Made by a program: the position numbers and the translations under genes. Shown here piece after piece: positions 25,856-34,500 of a DNA stretch of 44,714 nucleotides (position 1 is the stretch's first letter; each line of letters opens with the position of its first letter). Source of the stretch: Bacillota bacterium (GTDB lineage Bacteria > Bacillota > TC1 > UBA5767); NCBI GenBank assembly GCA_007121025.1, contig SKMO01000106.1, positions 1 to 44,714 of the forward strand. The letters are read 5' to 3'. The notes below the pieces were generated by a model, which did no database searches, was not told the origin of the DNA, and was given only the letters and a program-made list of their open reading frames with translations.

Positions 25856-26694
25856 TGGGTTTTTTTGAACTTCAGTATTTTGGGTTGCTCGGTGCGGCGG
25901 TGCTTCTGGTGTTGCTGCTGATCAATGCCGTCTATATCATCAAGGAATACGAACGGGGGGTTGTGTTCCGGCTGGGCCGACTGGCCGGGTCCCGGGGTCC
26001 CGGACTGATCCTGATCATCCCACTGGTGGACAAACTGGTCCGTGTCAGTTTGCGGACCGTGGTGTTTGATGTCCCGGTCCAGGAAGTCATCACCCGTGAC
26101 AACGTGACCTGCAAGGTCAATGCTGTGATTTTCTACCGGGTTGTCGAGCCTTCCCGGTCGGTGGTGAATGTGGAGCGTTTCCATGATGCGACATTTCAAT
26201 TGGCCCAGACCACCCTGCGCAGTATCGTCGGCGAGGCTGAATTGGATGAATTGTTGTCTGAGAGGGAGAAACTGAACAAGACCCTCCAAAAGGTGATCGA
26301 CGATGCAACCGATCCCTGGGGGATTAAAGTCTCTGCGGTGGAAATCAAGGATGTCACGATTCCGGAACACATGCAGCGGGTGATCGGAAAACAGGCTGAA
26401 GCAGAACGTAAGCGGCGGGCCATCGTGATCCAGGCAGAAGGGGAAAAACAGGCTGCTGTGCAGTTGGCGGAAGCGGCGGATATCCTGTCCCGTCAGGAGG
26501 GCGCACTGACACTGCGGACCCTGCGAACGGCATACGACATTTCAACGGAGGCAAGCAGCAAAATCTTTTTCCCACTGCCCATGGAGTTTGGAGGGCTGCT
26601 TGGTCATCTGAATCCAATGGGACAGAGAACAGAAACGTCTGATGAGGGCGAAACCAATACTGCACAGGTTGATCCACAGTCAAAAAGCCGATAA
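25855..26694 (+). CDS. Slipin/stomatin-like SPFH-domain membrane protein
   Basis: The 279-residue protein has one N-terminal membrane helix (about 6-27) followed by an SPFH/PHB domain, with [33 protein letters not shown] and [19 protein letters not shown] charged coiled coil ([20 protein letters not shown]) and a short tail come after. By family, slipins form large oligomers on the inner membrane and pair with NfeD proteases. ATG 25855 is preferred over GTG 25852 by spacing from AAGGAGG. The tail after about residue 250 is polar and probably disordered. Confidence 0.92.
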   Translation: MGFFELQYFGLLGAAVLLVLLLINAVYIIKEYERGVVFRLGRLAGSRGPGLILIIPLVDKLVRVSLRTVVFDVPVQEVITRDNVTCKVNAVIFYRVVEPSRSVVNVERFHDATFQLAQTTLRSIVGEAELDELLSEREKLNKTLQKVIDDATDPWGIKVSAVEIKDVTIPEHMQRVIGKQAEAERKRRAIVIQAEGEKQAAVQLAEAADILSRQEGALTLRTLRTAYDISTEASSKIFFPLPMEFGGLLGHLNPMGQRTETSDEGETNTAQVDPQSKSR

Positions 26695-27141
26695 CAAGGG
26701 AAAAGGGAAGCTTATCCACAGTATCCACACCGGGAGGGGTCGTTCCGGTGGATGGATTCGGGGGAACTGCCGGGCGCTCCCGGGTAAACCGGCACACCTG
26801 TTCGGAAACAACGGCCTGTGGATAAATGTAAAGAGAAAACTTTGAAAAGATGCAGGCAAATCGATCCAATTTACTTATCGAAAGTTGCATTTTGCTTATC
26901 TTCCTGTGGGCGCCGCTTTCAGGGAATATGGCCACAAACCCTTTCAGGACAAGGGTTTGTGGCCATATTGGGTTCGGCAACACGAACAAACGAACGGGAA
27001 TTGCCCGGCAGCCCTTGTTTTATGGGGATCCAGGCAGATGTCCACGATATCCCCATTATCCACAGGGAAAATCGTCCGTTCGAATAACCCCTGCAATAGC
27101 GGGAATGGACACCGTTTTACGGGATAAGCGCAGGAAAGTTG
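26695..27141. other. Non-coding region with a cluster of DnaA boxes
   Basis: No convincing gene is present in this stretch between the slipin gene and the hpf promoter. It contains TTATCCACA at 26712-26720 and 27056-27064, its complement TGTGGATAA at 26817-26825, and a one-mismatch copy GTATCCACA at 26721-26729. A further perfect box lies just beyond, at 27152-27160. Four exact 9-mers in 450 bp is far above chance (about 0.003 expected for random sequence). An AT-richer stretch lies at about 26822-26900 and a long inverted repeat at 26925-26969. It could be a DnaA-titrating or regulatory cluster, or less likely an origin. Confidence 0.8.
26925..26969. repeat. 19-bp perfect inverted repeat
   Basis: AATATGGCCACAAACCCTT (26925-26943) and its exact complement (26951-26969) flank a 7-base TCAGGAC loop. 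No T tract follows, so it is not a typical terminator. It may be a dispersed REP-like or MITE-like palindrome, or a structural element of the DnaA-box region. Confidence 0.85.
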
Positions 27142-27170
27142 TCGACAGCCCTGTGGATAACTGTTAAAAT
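27142..27170 (+). promoter_or_regulatory. Promoter of hpf with a DnaA box between -35 and -10
   Basis: TCGACA (27142-27147, five of six to consensus), a 17-base spacer and TAAAAT (27165-27170) preceded by TGT form a good extended -10 SigA promoter. A perfect DnaA box TGTGGATAA (27152-27160) sits inside the spacer. Bound DnaA would be expected to block this promoter. Confidence 0.65.
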
Positions 27171-27259
27171 GGAAAAGCATGAAACGTTGCCGTTTCCAGG
27201 AAGGAATTCGGGAAGTTATCATGAATATGTAAGTATCAACAAATAAAGGAGCGATGCAT

Positions 27260-27790
27260 ATGAAAATCACGGTAAGGGGAAAAGGCACAGAAGTCACAGA
27301 CGCTCTGAGACAGTACGTGGAAAAGAAACTCAGCTCGATGGAAAAGTTCTTTGATGACAGCGAAGTGGATGTACAGGCCCGGCTGCGGGTGGAAAGCGGG
27401 CAACACATTGCAGAGTTGACGGTGCACTACCATAGTTTTTACGTTAGAGCAGAAGAACGGTCCGATGATATGTACGCGAGCATTGACGCTGCGGCCCATA
27501 CCCTGGAGAAGCAGTATCTGAAGCATAAGGAGAAGATGGACAAAAAGCACCGGGCAGGCCTTAAGGACGTTGTGGCCAGCGCAGTCTCTCCTGTTGTTGA
27601 TGAATTCGAGGAGGACCTGATCAGCAAGCGCAAAAGTTTCTCCTGGAAGCCGATGAGTGAAGAGGAGGCCCTCATGCAGATGGACCTTCTGGGGCACAAT
27701 TTCTTCGTGTTCACCAATGACAGAACGGAACTGGTCAATGTGGTGTATGCCCGGAAAGATGGATCGTACGGGATCATTGAACCTGAATAG
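27260..27790 (+). CDS. hpf: Long-form ribosome hibernation promoting factor
   Basis: The 176-residue protein has both parts of long HPF. The N-terminal HPF/YfiA domain (about 1-100, KITVRGKGTEVTDALRQYVE) binds the ribosome. The C-terminal dimerisation domain (about 120-176, EEALMQMDLLGHNFFVFTN and YARKDGSYGIIEP) links two ribosomes. By family, it makes inactive 100S ribosomes in stationary phase. ATG 27260 is chosen because AAAGGAG is 8 bases upstream, while the in-frame ATG at 27254 is only 2 bases away. A terminator separates it from secA. Confidence 0.95.
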   Translation: MKITVRGKGTEVTDALRQYVEKKLSSMEKFFDDSEVDVQARLRVESGQHIAELTVHYHSFYVRAEERSDDMYASIDAAAHTLEKQYLKHKEKMDKKHRAGLKDVVASAVSPVVDEFEEDLISKRKSFSWKPMSEEEALMQMDLLGHNFFVFTNDRTELVNVVYARKDGSYGIIEPE

Positions 27791-27798
27791 AACACATG

Positions 27799-27821
27799 CG
27801 CCACTTCGGTGGCGTTTTTTT
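27799..27821 (+). terminator. Intrinsic terminator after hpf
   Basis: CGCCAC-TTCG-GTGGCG (27799-27814) forms a tetraloop hairpin followed by seven T residues (27815-27821). Confidence 0.9.
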
Positions 27822-27853
27822 ATGGAAACTGTGAAAAGGTTCGCAAACTGCGT

Positions 27854-27859
27854 TATAAT
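27854..27859 (+). promoter_or_regulatory. -10 element of the secA promoter
   Basis: A perfect TATAAT stands 49 bases before the secA ATG and after the hpf terminator. The -35 is poor (GTGAAA or TGAAAA at 16-17 bases). Confidence 0.45.
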
Positions 27860-27908
27860 AAAGAGATGAATTAATGCTTGAGAATGGGTAGAAGAAGGAG
27901 TTTGTGAA

Positions 27909-30401
27909 ATGCTGGGAACCATTAAGAACTTGTTTGACGATAACAGCCGGGAAGTTCGCCGCCTGCAGAAAACTGTTGAAGTGATCAACGGCCTGGAGCC
28001 CGGGATGCAGTCGCTTTCGGATGAGCAGCTGCGCGGCAAAACGGATGAATTCAAAGCACGGCTGGCGCAGGGACAGGCTCTGGACGATCTGCTTCCGGAG
28101 GCGTTTGCCGTTGTCCGGGAAGCGGCCTGCAGAACACTGGGAATGCGCCATTACGATGTTCAGCTGATCGGCGGCATGGTGCTGCACAAAGGCCGGATTG
28201 CAGAGATGAAAACCGGTGAAGGAAAAACCCTGGTGGCCACCCTCCCGGTGTATTTGAATGCACTGGTTGGAAAAGGGGTCCACGTGATCACGGTCAACGA
28301 TTACCTGGCCAAGCGTGACGCCGAATGGATGGGGGAAGTCTATTCGTTTCTTGGACTGGAGACCGGATTGATTATCCATGACATTCCGATCCACGAACGC
28401 ACCGAGCAGTACCGCCGGGACATTGTCTACGGGACTAACAATGAATTTGGCTTCGATTATCTCCGGGACAACATGGCCGTTGCACCGGAGCGTCTTGTCC
28501 AGCGGGAACTGCAGTACGCCATCGTGGACGAAGTGGACTCCATTCTGGTGGATGAAGCCAGAACCCCATTGATCATCTCCGGTCAGGCAGACAAGCCGAC
28601 GGAACTGTATTTCCGGATCTCGAAAATCATCCCACGATTGAAACGGGATGTGGATTTCACCGTGGAGGAAAAGGAAAAACTGGTCACGCTGACCGAAGAC
28701 GGCCTGTCCCGGGTGGAGGAACTGCTCGGCGTGGACAGCATTTATGAAGGAGAAAATGCCGAGCTTGGACACCACGTGAACCAGGCCCTGAAAGCCCATA
28801 CGCTGATGAAACGGGACATCAACTACGTGGTGAAGGACGGGGAAGTCGTCATTGTGGATGAATTCACCGGAAGACTGATGTTTGGCCGTCGTTATTCGGA
28901 CGGGCTTCACCAGGCCATCGAGGCCAAGGAAAACGTTCAGATTGCCCGGGAATCCCAGACACTGGCCACCATCACCTTCCAGAATTATTTCCGGATGTAC
29001 CGCAAACTTTCGGGGATGACCGGGACGGCCAAAACCGAGGAAGAAGAGTTCATGAGCATTTATGGCATGGACGTTGTGGTGATTCCCACGAATGAGCCCT
29101 GCATCCGGGATGACCGGGACGATGTGGTGTACCGCACGGAAAACGGGAAATTCAACGCTGTGGTTGATGAGATCCGGGAGTGCCACAGCACCGGGCAGCC
29201 GGTCCTGGTGGGGACCATCAGCATTGAGAATTCGGAGAGGCTGGGGGCCATGCTGAAAAAGCAGGGCATTCCCCATCAGATTCTAAATGCGAAGTACCAT
29301 GAAAAAGAAGCTGAAATCATAGCGCTGGCTGGCCAACCGGGCATGGTGACGATCGCGACGAACATGGCCGGACGGGGTACGGACATTGTGCTTGGCGAAG
29401 GCGTACAGGGACTTGGCGGTCTGCACATCATCGGTACGGAGCGGCACGAATCACGTCGGATTGACAACCAGCTCAGAGGCCGGTCCGGCCGGCAGGGTGA
29501 TCCAGGATCCAGTGTGTTTTACGTGTCCATGGAAGATGAGCTGATGCGTCTGTTTGGCGGGGAGAACCTGCAGGGCATGATGGACCGCATCGGCATGGAC
29601 GACAGCATGCCCATCAATCATACACTGTTGACAAGATCCATCGAAAGTGCACAGAAGAAGGTGGAGTACCGCAACTTTGAAATCCGGAAACATATTCTGG
29701 AATACGACAATGTGATGAACAAACAGCGGGAGATCATTTACAAGCAGAGACGGGCCGTCCTGATGGGAGAAAACCTCAAGGAGGATGTCTTCTCAATGAT
29801 TGATGCGGTAATTGATGAATCACTGAACATGTACAACCGGTTGAGCCAGTTTCCAGAAGAGTGGGATCTGGAGGGGCTTCTCGGGTTTGCAGCCCAGACG
29901 TATCTTCCCGCCCGCCGTCCGAGAGCCGATCAGCTCAAAAAAATGTCTCCGGAAGAAATCGAGGAACTCTTCAAGAAAACAGCCCGGGAACTGTATGCCT
30001 TGCGGGAGGAAAAAATGGGAGCCGAAGAGATGCGGCGCCTGGAGCGGATTGTCATTCTGAAAGTGGTGGATGAGAAGTGGATGGACCACATCGATGCCAT
30101 GGATCAGCTAAAGGGAGGCATCGGGCTTCGCGCTTACGGGCAGAAAAACCCGCTGTTGGAATACAAGTTCGAGGGCTTCAATATGTTTGAAAACATGATT
30201 GCAGCCATCAAGGAAGACGTGACCCGTTTGATTTACAGGGTAGCCCTGACAGCGCCCCAGGAACAGGCACACAACCTGCAGGAAAACAGGGGTGAAGAAG
30301 CTTCCGGCACACAACAGACGCGGTCCGGGCGTAAAGTGGGGCGCAACGAACCCTGCCCTTGTGGAAGCGGAAAAAAATACAAACATTGCTGCGGACGATA
30401 A
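27909..30401 (+). CDS. secA: SecA preprotein translocase ATPase
   Basis: The 830-residue protein is a full SecA: Walker [10 protein letters not shown] (K106), [14 protein letters not shown], the preprotein crosslinking region, the second RecA domain with [10 protein letters not shown], and [11 protein letters not shown]. The C-terminal SEC-C zinc motif [19 protein letters not shown] is complete. It drives proteins through SecYEG with ATP. AAGGAG is 8 bases before the ATG. Since prfB follows with only a 21-base gap and no terminator, the two are probably co-transcribed, and SIR2-TPR and transketolase may be part of the same unit. Confidence 0.98.
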   Translation: MLGTIKNLFDDNSREVRRLQKTVEVINGLEPGMQSLSDEQLRGKTDEFKARLAQGQALDDLLPEAFAVVREAACRTLGMRHYDVQLIGGMVLHKGRIAEMKTGEGKTLVATLPVYLNALVGKGVHVITVNDYLAKRDAEWMGEVYSFLGLETGLIIHDIPIHERTEQYRRDIVYGTNNEFGFDYLRDNMAVAPERLVQRELQYAIVDEVDSILVDEARTPLIISGQADKPTELYFRISKIIPRLKRDVDFTVEEKEKLVTLTEDGLSRVEELLGVDSIYEGENAELGHHVNQALKAHTLMKRDINYVVKDGEVVIVDEFTGRLMFGRRYSDGLHQAIEAKENVQIARESQTLATITFQNYFRMYRKLSGMTGTAKTEEEEFMSIYGMDVVVIPTNEPCIRDDRDDVVYRTENGKFNAVVDEIRECHSTGQPVLVGTISIENSERLGAMLKKQGIPHQILNAKYHEKEAEIIALAGQPGMVTIATNMAGRGTDIVLGEGVQGLGGLHIIGTERHESRRIDNQLRGRSGRQGDPGSSVFYVSMEDELMRLFGGENLQGMMDRIGMDDSMPINHTLLTRSIESAQKKVEYRNFEIRKHILEYDNVMNKQREIIYKQRRAVLMGENLKEDVFSMIDAVIDESLNMYNRLSQFPEEWDLEGLLGFAAQTYLPARRPRADQLKKMSPEEIEELFKKTARELYALREEKMGAEEMRRLERIVILKVVDEKWMDHIDAMDQLKGGIGLRAYGQKNPLLEYKFEGFNMFENMIAAIKEDVTRLIYRVALTAPQEQAHNLQENRGEEASGTQQTRSGRKVGRNEPCPCGSGKKYKHCCGR

Positions 30402-30422
30402 GCAGAAGAAAGGAATGATCAT

Positions 30423-31527
30423 ATGCTTGAGGAATTGCATGAACGTTGGGTAGGCCTGAACAAAATCAAACAGGAAGTGAGGGACTCTCTTTGACCCCGC
30501 TTCAAGGAAAACACGAATGCTGGAGCTGGAAACACAGATGTCCAAACCGGGATTCTGGGACGATCGGCAGACGGCAGAAGAGGTTGGCCGTGAACTCAAT
30601 GAACTGAAGGAATCGCTTCGGGGGTTGGAACGGTTTACCGGCTTGCTTGAGGACGTCGAGATTCTGCTGGAATTGGCGGAAGAAGGACCCGATGCCCAGC
30701 TCAAACAGGAACTCAGCGAGACACTGCGGCAGGCGGAAATCCTGGGGCAGGAACTGCACTTGGAGACGCTGTTTAGCTCACCATACGACAGCAACCATTG
30801 CATCATGAGCATTCATCCCGGGGCAGGGGGGACAGAAAGCCAGGATTGGGCAGAAATGCTTTACCGGATGTACCTTCGCTGGGTGGAAAGCCACGGGTAC
30901 CGTGCGGAAACACTGGATTACCAGTCCGGGGACGAAGCGGGCATCAAGAATGTGACGTTTGCCATTTCAGGGATTCGGGCGTTTGGCCATCTGAAATCGG
31001 AAGCGGGCGTTCACCGTCTGGTCCGGATGTCTCCGTTCGACTCAGCGGGTCGAAGACACACCAGTTTTGCCTCTGTGGATGTGATGCCCCAGATGCCGGA
31101 GGAAGAAGCGCTGACCGTGGATGAAACCGAACTGCGCATTGATACGTATCGTGCCGGAGGCGCAGGGGGCCAGCACCTGAACAAGACGGATTCTGCGGTC
31201 AGGATCACGCATCTGCCCACCGGAACGGTGGTGCAGTGTCAGAGTGAGCGGTCTCAGCATTCCAACAAGGCAGCAGCGATGAAAATCCTGATGGCCCGGT
31301 TGTATGAGATCCAGCGGAAGGAACAGGAAGAAAAGCTCAGCAATATTCGTGGTGGGAAAGATGAAATTGCCTGGGGAAGTCAGATTCGTTCCTATGTGTT
31401 TCATCCGTACAAAATTGTGAAAGATCACCGGACGGGAGTTGAAGTGGGTGATGTGGACAGCGTCATGAACGGGAACATCGACCCGTTCATCGATGGCTGG
31501 CTTCAGTACCTGGCAGCGGGGAAATAG
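30423..31527 (+). CDS. prfB: Peptide chain release factor 2, with programmed +1 frameshift
   Basis: The first frame runs from ATG 30423 for 23 codons to CTT (30489-30491) and stops at TGA 30492-30494. Shifting +1 at CTT-TGA-C resumes at GAC 30493-30495 and reads DPASRKTRMLELETQMS into the main frame, giving 367 residues. The SD-like AGGGAC is in the same register as the AGGGGG used in E. coli. The stop-reading SPF tripeptide is at about 203-205 and GGQ at about 248-250, as expected for RF2. RF2 ends translation at UGA/UAA, and low RF2 favours its own frameshift. AAAGGA is upstream of the ATG. Confidence 0.96.
30489..30495 (+). promoter_or_regulatory. prfB +1 programmed frameshift site
   Basis: CTTTGAC is the conserved slip site. 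It is preceded by AGGGACTCT, so the SD-like element has an imperfect GAC where GGG is usual. Confidence 0.93.
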
Positions 31528-31536
31528 GAGGATAAG

Positions 31537-34500
31537 ATGGACAACAGCCGGATGGTCGGTTTAAGCGAAGCATGGGCACATCTGTCAGAAAGCGAGACGA
31601 CAAAAGAGTCAGCCGAATGTTTCTGGTACTTTGGTGCGGGAATCAGTGCGGGGTCCGTTCCCCTGGCGGAAGAGTTGGCCCGGGACTGTCTTGACCGCAT
31701 GTCGGATGACAGTGTTTTTCTTTGGGGACAGAAACAGAGTCAGGGGTATGACCGCTTTCTGGAGATGGCCTGGCCGGACGATGAGAGCCGGTCCTTGTAT
31801 TTGGAGGGGCTTTGCCAATCTCCGCCGACACCGGCGGCCAGGTTGGCCGCCCGGCTTTTGATGGGGGCTGTTCCTGGTACACTGGCCGTGACAGGCAATT
31901 TTGATCCCGGCCTGACCAGGGCGGTATTGGATCAGGGCGAACGTCCCCGTGTGGAAGGCGACGAGGCCTTCCGTCTCTGCAGTGATCCGGAATCTCCGGT
32001 CCATTTGATTCACACCCACGGCGGTCCCCGGAATTACCGGCTGGACCTGGTGTCCAGCGGCTATCCGGTTCATTACGATGAGCCGCCGGAACTGACCCCG
32101 GAGGAGGAACAGCTGGCTGAGCTCCTGCGGAGCCGGTCAGCCCTGGTCCTGGGATTTTCCGGAAGAGAAGACAATCCCTTCATGCGCGCCCTGTACCAGG
32201 TGATCTGTGCCGACGGCCTCGGTGGACCGCTCCTCTGGTTTTTGTATCGCGAGGATGAGTGGTATGGACTTCCCGTGTGGCTGACCGATCATGAACAGGT
32301 CTTTTTTGTCCGGGGTGAGAACAATGCAGGCCCCAAGGCAGCCGTCCCCTTCAAAGAGGATTATTTAAACCGTTATTTGGATCTGAGCCTGCACCGGATT
32401 GCCGGAGAAGTGGGGACGGACGGGGTTCTCAGTGCCCGGAAGGTGTTGGGGTCTGCTGTGGACCACTGGGAGGTGCCTCTTGTCCCTCTTCTGGTCGATC
32501 CAGGCCGTTTCGTCGCGGACTGGCGGATCCGGCTTGCCCGCCGGGTGGCGGATGGGGAGCACATTCTGTGGGACGAAAAACTAACCGTACAAAACGCGGG
32601 TGCGGATGAGGGCGACGGGCTGGCGTCCATTCGCCGTGCACTGCAGTTCCGTCGGTTCGATCAGGCTCTGGAGCAGATGCGCGAACTGGACCTGAGTGAA
32701 CGGTCCGGAGAAGAAAAGACCCGGTTTCTGGATCTGCTGGTGTACCTGGCGGGTCAAGCCGAGGGGCAGTGGAATGAAGATCAGCTGGAGATTCTGAACC
32801 GCGCAATCCGGCTTACGGCAGAACCGGCGGGCGAACAGCGGGAGCATTACCGGATTTTTCTGGTGGACCGTTTGGCCAGGGGACTTCACGCGCAGGGAAA
32901 ATCCGGAGACGGTCTGACACTGGTCCTCTGGGCACTGGAAAGCCCGGGAACCTCCGGAGAAGGGATGGAACACAGAGACCGGCTGCGGTTTCTGGGCACG
33001 GAACTGGCTGTCGCGGCAGGATCGTTTGAGGAGGCCTGGGCGCTGGCGGATGCGGACAGTGCGGAAACGGCTTGGGGAAAAGACCAGGTACCTCTGTTGA
33101 GCGCGTGGATCGCCATGCATCAGGGGAACTACGAGAAAGCGGCTGAACTGCTGGAAAACGCCAGGCACAGGACGTTTGAACAGGACGTGTTGGCTGCGCT
33201 GACGGATTTCAACCGGGAACAGTATGACGGTCTGGACAGGGTGCTGGATGCACTGGCCAGTCGGGCAGAAAAAGAGCAGGCCAATCCGGTTCTGGCGTGT
33301 ACACTTCATTACCTGCGGGCAGAGACGATCGAGCGGAAGAAAGCGGATCCTCAGCCGGTTAAAGCCTGGAACAGGATTCTCAACCGGCATGAGCGCTCCT
33401 TTGAAACCCCAATCCGGTTGATGCGGGCACTGGCTTATTACAAAAAAGCGCAAGTCCTCCGACAGACGGGAAGTCTGATCGAGTCGACCAAAGTGATTGC
33501 CCAGATGACCGAAGATTTTTCACGGGATCGCGACAGGGATATTCGGCTTCTCTGCGCTCGGGGGCAGCTGGATGCCATCCGGGTCAAAAAAGATTTGAAG
33601 TGGCTGGAGGCAGCGCTGGATGATTGCGGGCTGTTTCTGAACGCCGAACGGGATCCCGGAGATCTGGAAATGAGAGAACTGGTCACACAGGTGCATTACC
33701 TCAAAGGAATCATGCTGCGTGATCTGGGCCATGATGAACAGGCGATCCAGGCGATGGAGGCACTCGGGGGCGACCGGTCCGAAGACGACAGCCTGACGAT
33801 TCGCAAGTATGCGGCAAGGGCCATGCGTGAAACCGTCGCGCTGTATCTGAAGGCGGATGATCCGGTGGCTGCGGCTTTGGTCTGCGTCCGGATGGTGGAG
33901 ACCCTTGACGATCAGGACCATCAGGAACTCATGGACATTCTTTCGGACGGGTACCGTATCGGGGCACAGCTCCAGGCGAAGCAGACCGATCAGGAACCGG
34001 CTCTGGAGCTGGCTCTTCGGGGGATTCGCCGTTTAGACAAACAAGAGGGTTTGGACGTCAAACGGAACCGGGCGACACTGTTTATGGTGGCGGCAGGCTG
34101 TCTTGAGGAATTGGACCGCAAAGAGGAAGTGGTATCCCTGATGGAAGATTTTGAGAAAGCTTTCGGAGGGGAAGCCGATCTTGCGGTGAGGGTTCTGCTG
34201 TCCCGCGGCTGGTTGCATAAGGGACAGATGCAGGAGGAACGGGGGCGGCCGGAGGAGGCACTCGAAACGTACGAGGGTTACCTGAAGAGATTCGACCAGC
34301 TGGAAACCGAGGAGACGGCACCGGATCTTCTGGATGTGTTGTACCGCAGAGGCCTGCTGAATAAAGCGGTGGGTAAACCGCTGCTCGGCCAGCAAAGTCT
34401 GGAGCAACTGATTGACCGGGGTGTCAGGTTTGACCAGGAAATGCATTGGCAGAAACTGGCACTGGGCTGGCTTGAAAAAGCAGCACTACACCGTGAAGAA

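Noticed and set aside
26354-27167. Several open frames of 60-211 codons across the DnaA-box region, on both strands
   Set aside because: They cross the inverted repeat and DnaA boxes, overlap each other in many frames, lack ribosome binding sites and have low-complexity, family-less translations.
26695-27259. Calling the DnaA-box region the chromosomal oriC
   Set aside because: dnaA, dnaN, rpmH and similar origin neighbours are absent; box clusters also occur away from origins. Kept as a DnaA-box cluster only.
30423-30494. prfB read as a pseudogene or sequencing error because of the early TGA
   Set aside because: The stop lies in CTTTGAC with an upstream SD-like element, exactly the conserved programmed frameshift of RF2.
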